Below, in pieces: positions 62,875-64,000 of a DNA stretch of 64,000 nt. The DNA lies in assembly GCF_042432815.1 (NCBI RefSeq), contig NZ_JBHLWM010000012.1, positions 62,001-126,000 on the forward strand, written 5' to 3'. The notes beneath the pieces were generated by a model. That model was not told the origin of the DNA, made no database searches, and was given only the letters and a program-made list of their open reading frames with translations. How positions within the stretch are numbered: the stretch's first letter is position 1; the number at the start of each line of letters is the position of its first letter. Made by a program: the position numbers and the translations under genes. The DNA is from Rhodopseudomonas telluris (lineage in GTDB: Bacteria > Pseudomonadota > Alphaproteobacteria > Rhizobiales > Xanthobacteraceae).

Positions 62875-63497
62875 TGAACATGGCAGTTCGGCCGATCGAA
62901 AGCGATGTGCAGGCGTTGGTAGCGAAGGCGGAAGAGCTGCCCAGGAGCGGGGAGTTTCAACTGCTGCCGTACTACCTGCTGGCGGTGCGGTCATGGAAGG
63001 AACTCGACGTCGTCGATAGCTACCGGCGACGTGGCTTCCGTGCGTTCTGGCCGAACTATCAGGTGATGAAGCCGTCGCGGGTTGTTTCGAACGGTCGGCG
63101 CGCGCTATGCCATCGTCGGGTCGGGATCATCGCCGGGTGTGTGTTCGTCCAGCTGCGACAGAGCGACCATGCCAGCCCGCTGCCCATGGCGGATGGTATC
63201 CTCGGCGCTTTCGGTCCGATCCGCTCGCATAACGGCGAGCCGCTGTGGATCGGTGACGCCGATGTGCGGATCATCAAGCTGATCGAAGCCGGCCTCAACA
63301 CGCCGCCGGCTCCTGGCTTGCCAGCCAAGACGTTCAAGGCTGGGGAGAAGGTTCGCTTTGTCGACGACGTCGAGGCGCGATGGGGAGCAGGTGTCGTTGT
63401 CAGGCTTGCGCTGCAAGGGCGAATCGTCGTTGAAATCGACGCGATGGGGCGCAAGACCGAGATCACCGTGGCAGCGCACCAGATCGAACGAACGTAA
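62874..63497 (+). CDS. NusG-like protein (NGN and KOW domains), candidate antiterminator
   Basis: A 207-residue protein. Residues ~32-125 resemble the NusG N-terminal domain (YYLLAVRSWKELDVVDSYRRRGFRAFWPNYQ...GIIAGCVFVQL). Residues ~155-205 form a KOW module (FKAGEKVRFVDDVEARWGAGVVVRL to HQIER). ATG 62874 overlaps the initiator stop. As last early gene before late functions it occupies the position of lambda Q, so an RNA-polymerase antitermination role is plausible. Confidence 0.78.
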   Translation: MNMAVRPIESDVQALVAKAEELPRSGEFQLLPYYLLAVRSWKELDVVDSYRRRGFRAFWPNYQVMKPSRVVSNGRRALCHRRVGIIAGCVFVQLRQSDHASPLPMADGILGAFGPIRSHNGEPLWIGDADVRIIKLIEAGLNTPPAPGLPAKTFKAGEKVRFVDDVEARWGAGVVVRLALQGRIVVEIDAMGRKTEITVAAHQIERT

Positions 63498-63616
63498 GCC
63501 CGTCCCGCTCAGCGGGAGCCCGGCCCAAGGTTGTCGACGGCGGTGCGGTGAACCGCTTCAAGCATCCCCAGAGATGTCATTGGGCGGCGTGGCCGCAGGC
63601 AATCAAGAGCTACAGC

Positions 63617-63645
63617 AGCCCGGCCAAGTGCCGGGCTTTGTCGTT
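63617..63645 (+). terminator. rho-independent terminator t1
   Basis: AGCCCGGC / GCCGGGCT perfect 8-bp stem with a 5-base loop, then TTGTCGTT. Confidence 0.78.
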
Positions 63646-63710
63646 CATAGGATGTGCGGCGGCGCCACGCGCTGGCGCAGTCTTGCTTGGACGTTCCCTT
63701 CTGTGACTTC

Positions 63711-63749
63711 GCCCGCTGCATCGTCGCCCGATGCGGCGGGCTTTTCGTT
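63711..63749 (+). terminator. rho-independent terminator t2
   Basis: GCCCGCTGCATCG pairs with CGATGCGGCGGGC (12 of 13) and is followed by TTTTCGTTT. Confidence 0.82.
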
Positions 63750-63839
63750 TCTGCACAGGTCAGCGGTACCGCTTCCGGGGCGTTCACCCTTCGCGCCGAG
63801 GCGGCTGCCGCGACCTCCAGTGACTGCGTTGATTGTGAA

Positions 63840-63870
63840 GAGCCGCTCGCCGTGACCCGGCGAGCGGCTC
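63840..63870 (+). terminator. strong hairpin t3 before the HNH gene
   Basis: GAGCCGCTCGCC / GGCGAGCGGCTC, a perfect 12-bp stem with a 7-base loop. No T-run follows. It ends 18 bases before the ATG at 63889. Confidence 0.65.
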
Positions 63871-63888
63871 GCTGCAAGGCGAGGCGCG

Positions 63889-64000
63889 ATGGGCTCGCTG
63901 CCTTGGAAGGCCTGGTACAAGACGGCTCGCTGGCAGCAGCTGCGGACGCAGACCTTCATCCGCGATCTGTTCACCTGCCAGTGCGGCTGCGGTGTAGTCG
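63889..64000 (+). CDS. phage HNH endonuclease, 5' part
   Basis: Open to the right edge, 37 residues seen. MGSLPWKAWYKTARWQQLR is the standard beginning of phage HNH endonucleases that precede the terminase genes, and CQCGCG would be the first zinc Cys pair. The catalytic HNH motif lies beyond the window. These proteins assist cos cleavage and packaging, so late genes likely follow. Confidence 0.8.
   Translation, partial: MGSLPWKAWYKTARWQQLRTQTFIRDLFTCQCGCGVV

Larger units (their letters stand above)
63498..63888. other. 391-base leader with tandem terminators between NusG-like and HNH genes
   Basis: No gene supported. It holds three strong hairpins (63617, 63711, 63840) plus a small CCCGCT-C-AGCGGG palindrome at 63504-63516. 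It resembles the late-gene leader downstream of Q in lambdoid phages. Confidence 0.55.

Noticed and set aside
63645..63974. Minus-strand frame of 109 codons at the right end
   Set aside because: Runs antisense through terminators t2, t3 and the HNH start; no SD or recognised domain.

Overview
The window looks like a chromosome segment of a Rhodopseudomonas/Bradyrhizobium-type alphaproteobacterium (Nitrobacteraceae), most like Rhodopseudomonas palustris. The evidence is very high G+C, dense SD-led operons, an alphaproteobacterial Porin_2 porin, DUF3126 and zf-CHCC small proteins, CoA-thioester catabolism in quantity, and dispersed GTCATTGCGAG / GTCATTCCGGG intergenic palindromes. The genus is an inference. 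About 52 kb is host chromosome. The last ~11.7 kb is the left arm of a prophage that runs off the right edge.

Host, 1-9,900: the 3' end of a methyltransferase gene, two short-chain dehydrogenases and an IlvD/Edd-type sugar-acid dehydratase on the minus strand. They diverge from a sugar ABC importer (ATPase, Tat-exported binding protein, two permeases) that ends with a DenD-like dehydrogenase. A 32-bp inverted repeat sits in the divergent promoter region. Together they suggest import and non-phosphorylative oxidation of a sugar or sugar acid.

Host, 10,000-23,700: a CoA-thioester cluster with an SCP-x thiolase, acyl-CoA ligase, MaoC-like protein and class III CoA-transferase. It continues with a cysteine-less thiolase-like protein coupled to a DUF35 zinc-ribbon protein and an NDP-forming acyl-CoA synthetase, followed by an IclR regulator. 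An MFS transporter, an enoyl-CoA hydratase and a PaaI-type thioesterase follow. They and the next gene, a TetR regulator, carry three copies of one ATG-N8-CAT operator.

Host, 24,600-35,700: distal valine catabolism (methylmalonate-semialdehyde dehydrogenase, acyl-CoA dehydrogenase, 3-hydroxyisobutyryl-CoA hydrolase, 3-hydroxyisobutyrate dehydrogenase). After it come an acyl-CoA synthetase, a cyclase, another enoyl-CoA hydratase, and an amidase overlapping an M20 peptidase.

Host, 36,000-51,900: tRNA-Leu(UAA), GNAT, an RMND1/DUF155 membrane protein, a lipoprotein, an FAD monooxygenase with a zf-CHCC protein, cysE, gamma-carbonic anhydrase, a Gly/Trp/His-rich secreted protein, a porin, MarR, azoreductase, and two methyltransferase genes. 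The second methyltransferase has its SD and start codon inside a hairpin.

Prophage, ~52,270-64,000: leftward integrase/excision genes, an S24 (CI-like) repressor with two operator clusters, a rightward Cro-like gene and an early operon. That operon includes a ParB-domain/DNA-methyltransferase fusion, an HD phosphohydrolase, DUF2303, a LexA-type HTH protein and a replication-initiator-like protein with internal iterons. It ends in a NusG-like protein followed by tandem terminators and the start of an HNH endonuclease. The layout parallels lambda (int - OL - cI - OR - cro - O - Q position). The integrase has lost its HxxR arginine (Cys), so excision may be impaired. None of the host palindromic repeats occur in this region.
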